Positions 17,668-29,391 of a stretch of DNA of 53,470 nt are shown here, one piece after another. Origin of the DNA: Prosthecobacter debontii. Lineage in GTDB: Bacteria; Verrucomicrobiota; Verrucomicrobiia; Chthoniobacterales; Chthoniobacteraceae. How positions within the stretch are numbered: position 1 is the stretch's first letter; each line of letters starts with the position of its first letter. The translations under genes and the position numbers were made by a program. The stretch covers positions 1-53,470 of the forward strand of contig CAMAUI010000017.1 in the NCBI GenBank assembly GCA_945861385.1, written 5' to 3'. Under the pieces are notes generated by a model. It was not told where the DNA came from and made no database searches. It saw nothing but the letters and a program-made list of their open reading frames with translations.

Positions 17668-17695
17668 GAGGCTCGCCATTGAGGCGGGCCTTTTT
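17668..17695 (+). terminator. Rho-independent terminator after the tatA pair
   Basis: An 8-bp stem (GGCTCGCC at 17670-17677 with GGCGGGCC at 17683-17690, one G-T pair) and a five-base loop are followed directly by TTTTT. It ends the tatA transcript just before the EEP gene at 17712. Confidence 0.8.
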
Positions 17696-17711
17696 CATTT
17701 CTCTGGAAATC

Positions 17712-18614
17712 ATGCCGCGCTTTCTCGTCCTGCTTCTCACCCTCGCCCTCATCGCAATCGCGCCCGCGCGGGAGCCCGCTGATGGCATTGTCTTCTGCAC
17801 CTACAACGTCCGCAACTACCTCGGCGACGACCAGGCCGCGCAACCCGAACGTCGCGCAAAGCCGAAGACCCCAAAGGAACTCGATTCGCTCATCGCCGTC
17901 ATCCGGGATGTGGAGCCCGATATCCTCGGCGTCTCCGAGATGGGCTCGGAGAAGATGTTCGCGGATTTCAAGGAGCGCCTCGCCAAGGCCGGCCTCGAGT
18001 ATCCGCACAGCGAGTGGGTGCAGGCCGGCGACCCGGATCGCCATATCGCGCTCGTGAGCAAATTTCCGATCGTGGCGCGCGACTCGCGGAAAAAAGTGAG
18101 CTTCACCCTGAACGGAAAGACGGAGGAAATGAAGCGCGGCATCCTCGATGTCACCGTGCAGGTCACGCCGGACTACCGCCTGCGCTGCGTGGGCGTGCAT
18201 TTGAAATCCAAGCTCCCCGTGCCGGAGGGCGAGGCACTCTTCCGGCGGCACGAGGCCGCGAAGCTCCGCGAGCACCTCGACGGTATTTTCAAGGAAACGC
18301 CCGATGTGAATCTGCTTTGCTACGGGGACTTCAACGACACGAAGAACGAGCCGATGTTTGCGGAGGTCAGTGGTGCGAAGGGCTCGGCCGGGCACCTGGC
18401 GGATCTCTGGGCCAAGGACAGCCTTGGCGACCGCTGGACGCATTACTGGCGCTACGCGGATCTCTATGCGCGGATTGATTTCATCTTCGCGAGCAAAGGC
18501 GTGTGGGCGGAAGTGCAGCGCGAGACAGCGTCGGTCTATCGCTCGCCGTACTGGGCCGAGGCGAGCGACCACCGTCCGGTGTTCGTCACGATCGTGCCGG
18601 TGGAGAAAAAATAA
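17712..18614 (+). CDS. Secreted endonuclease/exonuclease/phosphatase (EEP) family protein
   Basis: The ATG at 17712 gives 300 residues with a signal peptide (MPRFLVLLLTLALIAIA). The DNase I-like EEP motifs appear in order: CTYNVRN near the N-terminus, the metal-binding Glu in GVSEMG, GVHLKSK, GDFND, RIDFIF and the terminal SDHRPVF with catalytic Asp-His. The family hydrolyses phosphodiester or phosphomonoester bonds in nucleic acids, lipids or inositol phosphates. With export predicted it may scavenge phosphate or act on extracellular DNA; the substrate is unknown. It is converged upon by the TlpA gene, with a shared hairpin between them. Confidence 0.85.
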   Translation: MPRFLVLLLTLALIAIAPAREPADGIVFCTYNVRNYLGDDQAAQPERRAKPKTPKELDSLIAVIRDVEPDILGVSEMGSEKMFADFKERLAKAGLEYPHSEWVQAGDPDRHIALVSKFPIVARDSRKKVSFTLNGKTEEMKRGILDVTVQVTPDYRLRCVGVHLKSKLPVPEGEALFRRHEAAKLREHLDGIFKETPDVNLLCYGDFNDTKNEPMFAEVSGAKGSAGHLADLWAKDSLGDRWTHYWRYADLYARIDFIFASKGVWAEVQRETASVYRSPYWAEASDHRPVFVTIVPVEKK

Positions 18615-18616
18615 AA

Positions 18617-18644
18617 CGCCCGCCCTCGCGGACGAGAGCGGGCG
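18617..18644 (-). terminator. Rho-independent terminator for the TlpA gene
   Basis: A strong stem pairs 18617-18628 with 18633-18644 around the four-base loop CGGA, with one mismatch. On the minus strand it is followed by TTTTATTTTTT, so it terminates the TlpA gene. On the plus strand there is no T run, though the hairpin may help end the EEP transcript. Confidence 0.75.
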
Positions 18645-18672
18645 CCTTGAAATACTGCGGCCGGGGCGCTGC

Positions 18673-19143
18673 CTACTGGAGCACCTTCTCGATGTCCGCC
18701 TCTTTCATCGTCATTGGATGACCTTCCCACACAATCTTCCCGTCCTTCCCGACGATGAACGCATGCGGGATTCCCCGGATGCCGAAATCCTTCGAGAGCT
18801 TGCCGCCCTTGTCCATCGCCACGCTGTAATCCATCGGCACCCCCTTCTGGAATTTTGTCACCGTCTGCTTGTCCTCATCGGTGATGCCAACGACAGCGAG
18901 CCCCTTGTCCTTGAATTTTTTATGCAGCTCGTTGAGGTGCGGGATCGAGGCGCGGCACGGCGGGCACCAAGTGGCCCAGAACTCGACGATCGCCGGCTTG
19001 CCTTTCAGGTCAGGCGTTGCTGCGAGATAAGTGACTTTTAAGTCGGGGAGCTGCTTGCCGATCCAGTCCTTTGGAGCGGCGCTGGCGGTGAGTGATGTCA
19101 CCGCGAGAACCGCGGCGGCGATGATGGTCTGGTGTATTTTCAT
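18673..19143 (-). CDS. TlpA-like periplasmic thioredoxin/thiol-disulfide oxidoreductase
   Basis: This 156-residue protein has a signal peptide (MKIHQTIIAAAVLAVTSLTA, cut after ASA) and a thioredoxin fold with active site WCPPC, Cys60 and Cys63. The cis-proline region is RGIPHAFIV. TlpA/ResA-type proteins reduce disulfides in the periplasm, often for cytochrome c maturation or repair of secreted proteins. Length and layout match soluble TlpA/ResA. It is divergent from a second thioredoxin-fold gene that has lost its cysteines. Confidence 0.92.
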   Translation of the reverse strand: MKIHQTIIAAAVLAVTSLTASAAPKDWIGKQLPDLKVTYLAATPDLKGKPAIVEFWATWCPPCRASIPHLNELHKKFKDKGLAVVGITDEDKQTVTKFQKGVPMDYSVAMDKGGKLSKDFGIRGIPHAFIVGKDGKIVWEGHPMTMKEADIEKVLQ

Positions 19144-19289
19144 TGGTTGGTTGTGGTTGAGGCTGTTTCGACGGCGTCGCGCGCCGCTTGTTCAATATGA
19201 GGAGGTTGTTTCGCAGCCTTTATTCCGCGCGTCACGCACAACAATCCCGAGTCCTTGCAAGCACCCGAGTCCGCTGCCACAACCTCCCC

Positions 19290-20306
19290 ATGCGGATCGC
19301 CGCGATCATTTTGCTCCTGGCCGCATCTGTCCTCGCGGGCACAGCGGACGAAGACTGGACTGCTCTCATCGCACTCGATGCGGGCCCCGGCGTGCAGCCG
19401 GCCACCGCGGACGAAGCCCGCGACATAGCGCTCGGTCATCTAAAAATGCAGGAGTCCGCGCTCCGCGGGTTTCTTTCCAAGCATGGCGGGGACAACCGCT
19501 CCTTCGAGGCAAGGTTCCGCCTCGTCCGCCTGCTGAACATGCGCGCAGACATGACCTCAAGCCCGCCACCCGCCGAAGTCGAACGGCTGCTCGACGCGGC
19601 AAAGGCGGCAGCCTCGACGCCCGCGGAAAATACCGAACTCGCCTTCGCGCTGCTCACACAGCGGATGCGCGCAGGACGCGGCAGGAGGCCGACCGCGGAT
19701 GAACGGCGCGATCTTCTCAAATCCGTCCGCGAATTTCAAAAGGCGCACCCGAAAGACCGCCGCATCCCCGCGCTCCTCGTCGAGGTCGCGAATCCTTTCG
19801 AGGCCGAGCCCGCCACCAAGCTGTCACTCATCGTCGAAGCCAAAAAACTCACGGAGGACTCAGCGCTCCTCGCGCAAATCGCCGATGACCAAAAGCGCCT
19901 CGCGCTCGTCGGAAAAAAACTTCCGCTTCGGTTCATCGCCCTCGATGGAAAGCGCCATGCCGTGGAGGACTGGGCGGGAAAGCCCGCGGTCATCCTCTTC
20001 TTCGCCACATGGAGCAAACCATCGGCGGCCATTTTTCGCGAGGTCGGGGACACCGCGAAAAAAGCGGGCGCGGTCCTTGTCGCAATCAGCCTGGATGCCG
20101 ACCGCGCGGCACTCGATCAGTTCCTTCGCGAGAGCAGGACATCCGCGATCGTCGCATGTGATGGCAAAGGCTGGAACAGTCCGTTGATCCTCGCCCTCGG
20201 CCTCAATGCAATCCCGGCAACCTGGGTCCTCGACAAGGATGGCGTGCTCCGCTCGCTCGACGCACTCGACGACCTCGCCGGCCTGCTGCGAAAACTTGCA
20301 TCGTAA
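19290..20306 (+). CDS. Exported thioredoxin-fold (AhpC/TSA-like) protein lacking active-site cysteines
   Basis: The chosen ATG at 19290 gives 338 residues with a signal peptide (MRIAAIILLLAASVLAG). Residues 25-205 are helical and Ala-rich, without a domain I recognise. Residues 210-338 form a peroxiredoxin/thioredoxin-like domain: KLPLRFIALDGK, AVILFFATWSKPSAA, LVAISLDAD, NAIPATWVLDKDG. The usual CxxC position reads Ser242-Lys-Pro-Ser245, so redox catalysis is not expected. The cis-Pro is kept (AIPAT). It may bind rather than reduce a partner. It shares a divergent intergenic region of about 146 bases with the TlpA gene. Confidence 0.75.
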   Translation: MRIAAIILLLAASVLAGTADEDWTALIALDAGPGVQPATADEARDIALGHLKMQESALRGFLSKHGGDNRSFEARFRLVRLLNMRADMTSSPPPAEVERLLDAAKAAASTPAENTELAFALLTQRMRAGRGRRPTADERRDLLKSVREFQKAHPKDRRIPALLVEVANPFEAEPATKLSLIVEAKKLTEDSALLAQIADDQKRLALVGKKLPLRFIALDGKRHAVEDWAGKPAVILFFATWSKPSAAIFREVGDTAKKAGAVLVAISLDADRAALDQFLRESRTSAIVACDGKGWNSPLILALGLNAIPATWVLDKDGVLRSLDALDDLAGLLRKLAS

Positions 20307-20359
20307 CCGCCGGCCACGGAAGCCCGTGGCAGACCGAAAGCACCCGCCGTTCTACCCCG

Positions 20360-20457
20360 CACATTTCACAGACGGAGCAGCGCTGTGCGTAGCGCGGGCT
20401 TCCAAGTCTGCGCTACGCAAGGTTTCGCGCCATTGCGGAGAGATGGTGTGAAATTTG
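20360..20457. repeat. Compound palindromic intergenic element
   Basis: A perfect 10-bp inverted repeat, TGCGTAGCGC (20386-20395) and GCGCTACGCA (20410-20419), encloses a 14-base loop. It sits inside an outer 11-bp inverted repeat with one mismatch (20360-20370 and 20447-20457). The nested design and intergenic position suggest a small MITE/REP-like mobile repeat or a bidirectional terminator between convergent genes. Copy number cannot be judged here. Confidence 0.6.
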
Positions 20458-20461
20458 CGTT

Positions 20462-20881
20462 CTAACCGCGCACCTCACTCAGCACCACCACGCCTTCAGC
20501 GACCACCCGTCCGCTGACGGAGGCACGCACCTCGAACTGCCACAGCCCGCCCACGCTGGCGATTTTTCGCGCGAGCAAGTGGATCTCCTCAGCCGGGCGC
20601 ACGGCACCGGGAAACTTCATCGTCTTGATCGCCGTCAGCCGGAAGCCCACGCCGGGCTGGCCCGCCGCGATGCCCGCGGTTTGCGCCAGCGCCTCCGTGA
20701 GGATGACGCCGGGCACCAGCGGATCGCCCGGAAAATGACCGGCAAAAAACGAGGTGTCCGGCGGAAAAGTTTTCACAGCCCCGGCAGACTCACCCGGCGC
20801 GAGCGAGAGAACCCGATCCACGAAAATGAACGGCTCGCGGTGCGGCAGGCCAAGCGCGACAGGGTCGCATTCCCCGCTCAC
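20462..20881 (-). CDS. FabZ-like hot-dog fold 3-hydroxyacyl-ACP dehydratase
   Basis: This 139-residue protein matches the FabZ/FabA-like hot-dog fold: LPHREPFIFVDRV near the N-terminus and the catalytic segment FFAGHFPGDPLVPGVIL with His49, followed by TEALAQTAG with Glu63. FabZ dehydrates 3-hydroxyacyl-ACP in fatty-acid synthesis. Here the location with hpnJ rather than with lipid A or fab genes suggests a specialised role. Its start overlaps the preceding lipoprotein gene by four bases (ATGA type), so translation is coupled. It could equally be a thioesterase-like relative, but both catalytic residues favour a dehydratase. Confidence 0.78.
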   Translation of the reverse strand: MSGECDPVALGLPHREPFIFVDRVLSLAPGESAGAVKTFPPDTSFFAGHFPGDPLVPGVILTEALAQTAGIAAGQPGVGFRLTAIKTMKFPGAVRPAEEIHLLARKIASVGGLWQFEVRASVSGRVVAEGVVVLSEVRG

Positions 20882-21369
20882 AACGATGCAGGCGCGGGGG
20901 ATTCGGCGGCCGACTCCGGTGGCGGCGCGGGGACGAAGTACGAAAAGCGCCAGCTTCCGTTCACCATTTTCACGCCAGCGCGGTAGCCGTCGTAATTCGG
21001 GTTTTCCGCAAGCTCTGGCGGGACGACCATGTATCCATCATACGGCACCCACTTCGCCCGCAGCAGGGCCGTGAGTTTTGGCCAGACATTGTTCTGGTCC
21101 CAGAAGGCAAAGACGTTCTCACCGGCGGGTGGCTTGTCCCAGCGATACCCGAAATCGGGCGCCATCATCGAGGCGATCGCGGCCATGTCGCGCGATTCGA
21201 CTGAGAGCCGGAGCCGGCCGACAAAGGCCTGGAATGCCACGTCGCCGCTTTCGTCCTTTGTCGGCAGAGTATTGCCCTTTGCCTTCTTCTTATCGGATGG
21301 ATTGTAGCCGAACGGGCATGCCGCGAGGAGAGTGACGGCGAGGAGTGCGGAGATTGCGCGGAATTTCAT
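20878..21369 (-). CDS. Putative lipoprotein of unknown function (NTF2-like size)
   Basis: The ATG at 21369 gives 163 residues with a lipoprotein signal, MKFRAISALLAVTLLAAC, where LLAAC is the lipobox and the Cys would be lipidated. An upstream in-frame ATG would hide the signal. After a Lys-rich linker the domain VAFQAFVGRLRLSVESRD through YDGYRAGVKMVNGSWRFSYF has the look of an NTF2/SnoaL-like alpha-plus-beta fold, but no active residues can be assigned. It ends in a Pro/Ala/Ser tail. It lies between hpnJ and the FabZ-like gene in one minus-strand operon. Confidence 0.65.
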   Translation of the reverse strand: MKFRAISALLAVTLLAACPFGYNPSDKKKAKGNTLPTKDESGDVAFQAFVGRLRLSVESRDMAAIASMMAPDFGYRWDKPPAGENVFAFWDQNNVWPKLTALLRAKWVPYDGYMVVPPELAENPNYDGYRAGVKMVNGSWRFSYFVPAPPPESAAESPAPASL

Positions 21370-21423
21370 CGCGGAGAAACTGCCCGGCGATCGTCCGATG
21401 GGCAAAGCCAAATCGCACACGTT

Positions 21424-22857
21424 CTATCGCGCCTCCGGGGCGCTGCGCATCCGGAGAAAGCGGAAAAACTCCATCCCCTCGCGAAGCCGCCGCTTCATCT
21501 CCTGCCAGTCGGTGAGCATCGTCCGCGCGATCCGCATGATCGGGCGGGGGCGGAAGTAGTAGGCGCGGTAGAACTTTTCGACCCAGTCGAAAATCTCCCG
21601 CCGTGAAAGCCCCTCGTACTCGAGCGCCGCCATCTGCGTCCCAGCCCCGCTCACCAGGCCGGCACCTTTGCTGAACCATCCATTCTCGATCGCCTGCCGG
21701 TGGAGTTCCGTCCCAGGGTAGGGCGCGGCGAGGCTCACCTGGATGCTGAAGACATCGAGTTCCTTCGCAAATTCCACCGTCTCCGCGATCGTCTCGCGCG
21801 TCTCCCCCGGGAGGCCGAGGATGAATGTCCCGTGAATGGTGATCCCGAGCTTGCGGCAGTTTTTTGTGAACTCGCGGGCCTCGGCGATCTGGATGCCCTT
21901 CTTGATGTTGTCGAGGATGTGCTGGCTCCCGCTCTCGTAGCCGACGAGCAGCAAGCGGAGGCCATTGTCGCGCATCGTCTTCAAGGTTTCGTAATTCACA
22001 TTCGCGCGCGCGTTGCAGCTCCACGTGATCCCGAGCTTCCCGAGATGGCTTGCGATTTCGCGGGCGCGCGGCTGGTAGGCGGTGAAGGTGTCGTCGTCGA
22101 AAAAGAACTCCTTCACGCCCGGAAAAAGCCGCTGCGCATGCGCCATTTCACGCGCGACACCCTCGGGCGAACGCGCGCGGTATTTGTGCCCGCCGACGGT
22201 TTGCGGCCACAGGCAGAAGGTACACTGCGCCGGGCAGCCGCGCCCCGTGTAGTGCGAGACGTACGGATGCCGGAGGTAGCCGATGTAGTAGCGCGCGATG
22301 TCCAGATCCCGCGCATAGACATCCATCACGCTGGGCAGTTCGTCGAAGCTCTCGATCATCGCACGCTCGGCGTTGTGCATCACCCGGCCATCGCGCCGAA
22401 AACTCAGGCCGGGGATGTCGCCTAAAGGCAGGCCCGCGGCTACATCGCGGCAGGTGTAATCGAATTCCTTCCGGCCCACCCAGTCAATCGCATCACTGGC
22501 CCCGAGCGTGTCATCCGGCAGCACCGCGGCGTGCGCCCCGACCAGCCCGATTGACACCTCCCCGTTCTGCGACTTCAGCGCCTCCGCAAGCTCCGCATCC
22601 CCGCACAAAGTGGGCGCGCTTGTGTGAATCACGACGACCTCATAATCGCGCGCGAGTTTCAGGACATCGTCGCGGGAAAGATCGTGCGGCGGCGCATCCA
22701 CAAGCCTGCTGCCCGGCACGAGTGCAGCCGGCTGTGCCAGCCATGTCGGGAACCAGAATGAACGCACCTCGCGTTTTGCCTGGTATCGGGAACCCGCGCC
22801 ACCGTCGAAACCCTGCCAGCTTGGCGGGTTGAGAAAAAGAGTGCGCTTGAAATTCAC
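21424..22857 (-). CDS. hpnJ: Hopanoid biosynthesis associated radical SAM protein HpnJ
   Basis: This 477-residue B12-binding-type radical SAM enzyme begins TLFLNPPSWQGFDGGAGSRY, a stretch characteristic of HpnJ, followed by REVRSFWFPTWLAQPAALVP. The [4Fe-4S] site is GRGCPAQCTFC (Cys208, Cys212, Cys215), the CxxxCxxC motif, and FFFDDDTFTA and LGLPGET belong to the radical SAM barrel. HpnJ acts late in hopanoid side-chain modification, making the cyclitol ether of bacteriohopanetetrol. The finding implies that the organism makes extended hopanoids, though no squalene-hopene cyclase is in the window. It leads an operon with a lipoprotein and a FabZ-like gene. Confidence 0.85.
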   Translation of the reverse strand: MNFKRTLFLNPPSWQGFDGGAGSRYQAKREVRSFWFPTWLAQPAALVPGSRLVDAPPHDLSRDDVLKLARDYEVVVIHTSAPTLCGDAELAEALKSQNGEVSIGLVGAHAAVLPDDTLGASDAIDWVGRKEFDYTCRDVAAGLPLGDIPGLSFRRDGRVMHNAERAMIESFDELPSVMDVYARDLDIARYYIGYLRHPYVSHYTGRGCPAQCTFCLWPQTVGGHKYRARSPEGVAREMAHAQRLFPGVKEFFFDDDTFTAYQPRAREIASHLGKLGITWSCNARANVNYETLKTMRDNGLRLLLVGYESGSQHILDNIKKGIQIAEAREFTKNCRKLGITIHGTFILGLPGETRETIAETVEFAKELDVFSIQVSLAAPYPGTELHRQAIENGWFSKGAGLVSGAGTQMAALEYEGLSRREIFDWVEKFYRAYYFRPRPIMRIARTMLTDWQEMKRRLREGMEFFRFLRMRSAPEAR

Positions 22858-23076
22858 GCGCCCTGCCTAACGGCATCGAAGCGTGGCCGCAAGCCATGCC
22901 AGCCACGCAAATCGCCGTGCGAAGTTTGCAGTCCTGATTGCGGCGCGTGAGGCGGCAGCCGGCTTTCCACCAAGACCCGATTTCACGTTTTCCACGCACG
23001 TCCAGCCAACTGCCAGTCAGCGTCCCCGACCAGATGCGATTGCGTTTCGCACCATACCGGCCATTCTCCCGCCCGC

Positions 23077-23826
23077 ATGATTCAGACGCGCTCTCTCTGC
23101 AAGTCGTTCGGCAATCTCAAGGCCGTGGAAAACCTGACCCTCGATGTCGGCCAGGGCGAGTTCTTCGCGTTCCTCGGCCCCAATGGCGCCGGGAAAACCA
23201 CCACGATCAAAATGCTCGCCGGCCTGCTCAAGCCGACATCGGGCAGTGCGGTTGTCGGCGGTTTCAACGTGCAGGAGCAGCCGGAGCGGGCCAAGGCGCA
23301 ACTGGCGTACGTGCCGGATTTTCCGTTCACCTACGACAAGCTGACCAGCATCGAGTTCATGCACTTTGTCGGTGACATTTTCTGCATGGAGCCGGCGCTG
23401 ATCGAGCAGCGGACCGAAGATCTTTTTGACCGCCTCCATCTGCACGATTACCGGCATGAATTGACGGAGAATCTGAGCCACGGGACACGACAGCGCCTGG
23501 TCATCAGCAGCGCTCTTCTGCACGATCCCAAAGTGCTGATCATTGACGAGCCGATGGTGGGCCTGGATCCCATGCATGCCCGCATCGTGAAGGACGAGTT
23601 CAAGGCGCGCAGCAGGTCGGGGATGACGATTTTCCTCAGCACCCACCAGCTCTCTGTCGCGGAGGAACTGGCCGATCGCGTGGGCATCATCCATGAAGGG
23701 CGCCTGATTGCGCTCGGCACGGTCGAGGAACTCCGCGCATTAAGCGCGGACAAAGGCGCGCTGGAAAATGTGTTCCTGGCGCTGGTGGATGCCGACGAGG
23801 CTCAGCGCGAGCGCATCCGCACGTAG
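23077..23826 (+). CDS. ABC-2 type transporter ATP-binding protein
   Basis: This 249-residue ATPase has Walker A GPNGAGKTT near residue 35, Walker B KVLIIDEP, the D-loop GLDP and the H-loop STHQLS. The signature reads NLSHGTRQRL, where the usual LSGGQ is LSHGT, a known variant of the ABC-2 (drug or polysaccharide export) type. The Q-loop lies in YVPDFPFTYDKLT. No permease gene is adjacent: clpB is next, 130 bases on. Its partner must be elsewhere, so the substrate is unknown. Confidence 0.88.
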   Translation: MIQTRSLCKSFGNLKAVENLTLDVGQGEFFAFLGPNGAGKTTTIKMLAGLLKPTSGSAVVGGFNVQEQPERAKAQLAYVPDFPFTYDKLTSIEFMHFVGDIFCMEPALIEQRTEDLFDRLHLHDYRHELTENLSHGTRQRLVISSALLHDPKVLIIDEPMVGLDPMHARIVKDEFKARSRSGMTIFLSTHQLSVAEELADRVGIIHEGRLIALGTVEELRALSADKGALENVFLALVDADEAQRERIRT

Positions 23827-23956
23827 CGCCAATCTGCCATTCAGACGGAGGCATTGCCCTGCCGGATGAGCCATGCTGGCCCGGACAAATGTCGTGCTTC
23901 TCTGGCCAACGAAGGGAATGCTTCCTGCCGGAGGCCACGCATCTTTCCACACCACG

Positions 23957-27247
<3,291 letters not shown>

Positions 27248-27254
27248 CGGCGGC

Positions 27255-28460
27255 CTACACGAGCACCCGGTCGGGGATCACCATCCTCGATGCTCCGGAA
27301 AGCCTCTCGATGAGGCCATTCCACGCTTCGTGCCCGCTGATGATCTCGATCTCGACCCGCAGGTAGTAGATCGGCACCTCGATCTTCTCGATCCCCGCGA
27401 TGCTCTGCGGAAAGCGCACGGCGTCCTTTTCCGTGGTCACGATGCAATCGAGGTCGCGGCGAACTGCGCGGGCGATGAATTCGCACAGCTCCTCGTCGCG
27501 GAAACGATGGTGATCCGCAAAACGCGAGGTGATGACGAGATTGGCGCCGAGCTTCTGCAGCGCGCTCTCGAAGCTCTCAGGGCGCGCGATTCCACTGATG
27601 GCGCCGGCGTATTTTCCGGAGAGCCACTCGAGCGGCTTGCGGTCCGCCGGGTCGTACAGGTTTTGCAGGTAGCGCGGACCGTGGGCGCTCTCGATGATTT
27701 CCGCGGTCCGGTTGTAACGCCGGATGCGCTGGATGAGCGCACCGCTCTGGCCGGGGATGGCTTTGGTGATGAGGATGTATGACGCGCGGTGAAGGTTGCC
27801 CGGCGGCTCGCGCAGTGTGCCGCGCGGGAGAAGATACTCATTTCCAAACGGTGCCTGGGAATCAATGAGACAGATGTCCACGCGATGCTGGATGTCCTGG
27901 TATTGCATGCCGTCATCGAGGATCAGGATGTCCGCATTGAACTCGCGGATCACGTGCCGACCGGCCCTGCCGCGGTCACGATCCACGATGACGAGCACAT
28001 TGCCCAGCGAGCGGGCGAGCATGAAGGGCTCGTCCCCGGCCCACGCGGAGTCGAGCAGCAGCTTGCGCCCGTCGTGAACGATGCGCGGCTTGAACTTCCC
28101 GAACCACCGGCGGCGCAGGCGGCGGATGAGCGGGAGCTTCTTGCTCTTGTACCCGCGCGAGAGGATGGCGACACGGCGGCCGCGATCCTGCAATTCACGC
28201 GCGATCCGCTCGACGACGGGTGTCTTGCCGGTGCCGCCGACGGTGAGATTGCCGACGGAGACGACCATCACGCCAAGTTGCCGCGCGTTGAAAATCCGGT
28301 GGCGGTAGAGGAACAGGCGCATCTGCGCGATGCCACGAAAGACCCACGAGAGCAGGTAGAGCATCCACCGCAGGAGCATCGCCCGTTTTCCGAACCGGCG
28401 CTCGAGAATGACGTCGGTGGCGAATTGCTCGAAGCGGTCAAGGCTGTCGCGAAGGGCCAT
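27255..28460 (-). CDS. lpxK: Tetraacyldisaccharide 4'-kinase
   Basis: LpxK phosphorylates the 4'-position of the lipid A disaccharide at the inner membrane, the sixth step of the Raetz pathway. The 401-residue protein has an N-terminal hydrophobic stretch ([16 protein letters not shown]), the P-loop [17 protein letters not shown] near residues 68-84, [19 protein letters not shown], the catalytic DDGMQYQ and a C-terminal [12 protein letters not shown], all diagnostic. It starts four bases after the thrB stop, so the two form one transcript, and it converges with clpB seven bases away. Its presence shows a Gram-negative envelope with lipid A. The mixed pairing with thrB is odd but each call is firm. 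Confidence 0.93.
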   Translation of the reverse strand: MALRDSLDRFEQFATDVILERRFGKRAMLLRWMLYLLSWVFRGIAQMRLFLYRHRIFNARQLGVMVVSVGNLTVGGTGKTPVVERIARELQDRGRRVAILSRGYKSKKLPLIRRLRRRWFGKFKPRIVHDGRKLLLDSAWAGDEPFMLARSLGNVLVIVDRDRGRAGRHVIREFNADILILDDGMQYQDIQHRVDICLIDSQAPFGNEYLLPRGTLREPPGNLHRASYILITKAIPGQSGALIQRIRRYNRTAEIIESAHGPRYLQNLYDPADRKPLEWLSGKYAGAISGIARPESFESALQKLGANLVITSRFADHHRFRDEELCEFIARAVRRDLDCIVTTEKDAVRFPQSIAGIEKIEVPIYYLRVEIEIISGHEAWNGLIERLSGASRMVIPDRVLV

Positions 28461-28464
28461 GTTT

Positions 28465-29304
28465 TTAGACCGGTGTGGCGCCGGAGTTGTCGGCAGTGGT
28501 GATGATCACCCTGGTGCCCGGCGGGCAGACAGCGAGCATCGCAGCGGCGACTTCGCTGTCGCGTTCAAGTGTCACGGCACAAACCGTCGAGCCGCTTCCG
28601 CTGAGAAAGCAACCAAGCGCCCCGGCGCCCTCGGCTGCGGCAATGGCACTGCCAAGAAACGGGATGAGATGCTCCCGATACGGCTGGTGAAGGCCGTCCC
28701 TGAAACAGCCCCGGAGAAGCTGGTATCGCTGCTGCAAGAATGCGGAAGTGATCCGGCAGGCGTTCGACGCGCTCATGACGGCCGCCGCGCGCGGGATCAT
28801 TTCCGGCAGCACCCGCCGGGCATCCGGCGTGGCGACCTCGAAGTCCGGAATCGCGAGGATGAACTTCAACACTGGCGCCACTTCGCACCGCACCGTCTCC
28901 GCGCCCGTGCGCGAAACGGTGAATCCGCCGAACTCCGCCGGCGCGGCGTTATCCGGGTGTCCCTCGAGGTCCGCGCACAACTCGAACAGTTGCGTGCGGT
29001 CGAGACCCGCGCGGGTGAGTTCATTCAGGCCGTGCAACAGCCCAAGGCGCACCGTCACGCTGCTGCCCATGCCTCGCGAACGCGGCACATCGCCCTCGAT
29101 GCGCCATGAGAACGGAACCGGCATTTTTCCTGACAGGGAGAAGAACGCGGACGCCGCCCCGGTGATGATGCCTGGGTGCTCCGGTGGAGCATCGGCGAGC
29201 GACACCGTCACGCGGTTCCACACACTCAGCGCGACCCCCAGGCAGTCGAAGCCGGGGCCGAGATTCGCCGTCGAGGCCGGAATGCGAGTAGTCACAGTTT
29301 TCAT
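28465..29304 (-). CDS. thrB: Homoserine kinase (GHMP family)
   Basis: ThrB phosphorylates homoserine with ATP on the way to threonine. The 279-residue protein starts TVTTRIPASTANLGPGFDCL, the N-terminal GHMP motif typical of ThrB. The ATP loop is PRSRGMGSSVTVR near residue 80, and GHPDNAAPAEFGG and the C-terminal FLSGSGSTVCAV complete the three GHMP motifs. The length is slightly short (usual 290-320) but all motifs are present. It precedes lpxK by four bases and is divergent from purB, with 87 bases in between that probably hold both promoters. Confidence 0.92.
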   Translation of the reverse strand: MKTVTTRIPASTANLGPGFDCLGVALSVWNRVTVSLADAPPEHPGIITGAASAFFSLSGKMPVPFSWRIEGDVPRSRGMGSSVTVRLGLLHGLNELTRAGLDRTQLFELCADLEGHPDNAAPAEFGGFTVSRTGAETVRCEVAPVLKFILAIPDFEVATPDARRVLPEMIPRAAAVMSASNACRITSAFLQQRYQLLRGCFRDGLHQPYREHLIPFLGSAIAAAEGAGALGCFLSGSGSTVCAVTLERDSEVAAAMLAVCPPGTRVIITTADNSGATPV

Positions 29305-29391
29305 GCTTCCGGGGATAAGGCCGCAGTCCTGCGCCCTCGGTCAAATGCGGATTGCCCTGCCCTGCGCACACTGGTACTCCGCGCGGGCTTC

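Noticed and set aside
22858-23076. Possible small gene in the gap before the ABC ATPase
   Set aside because: The short open frames overlap neighbouring starts and show no conserved composition or ribosome site.
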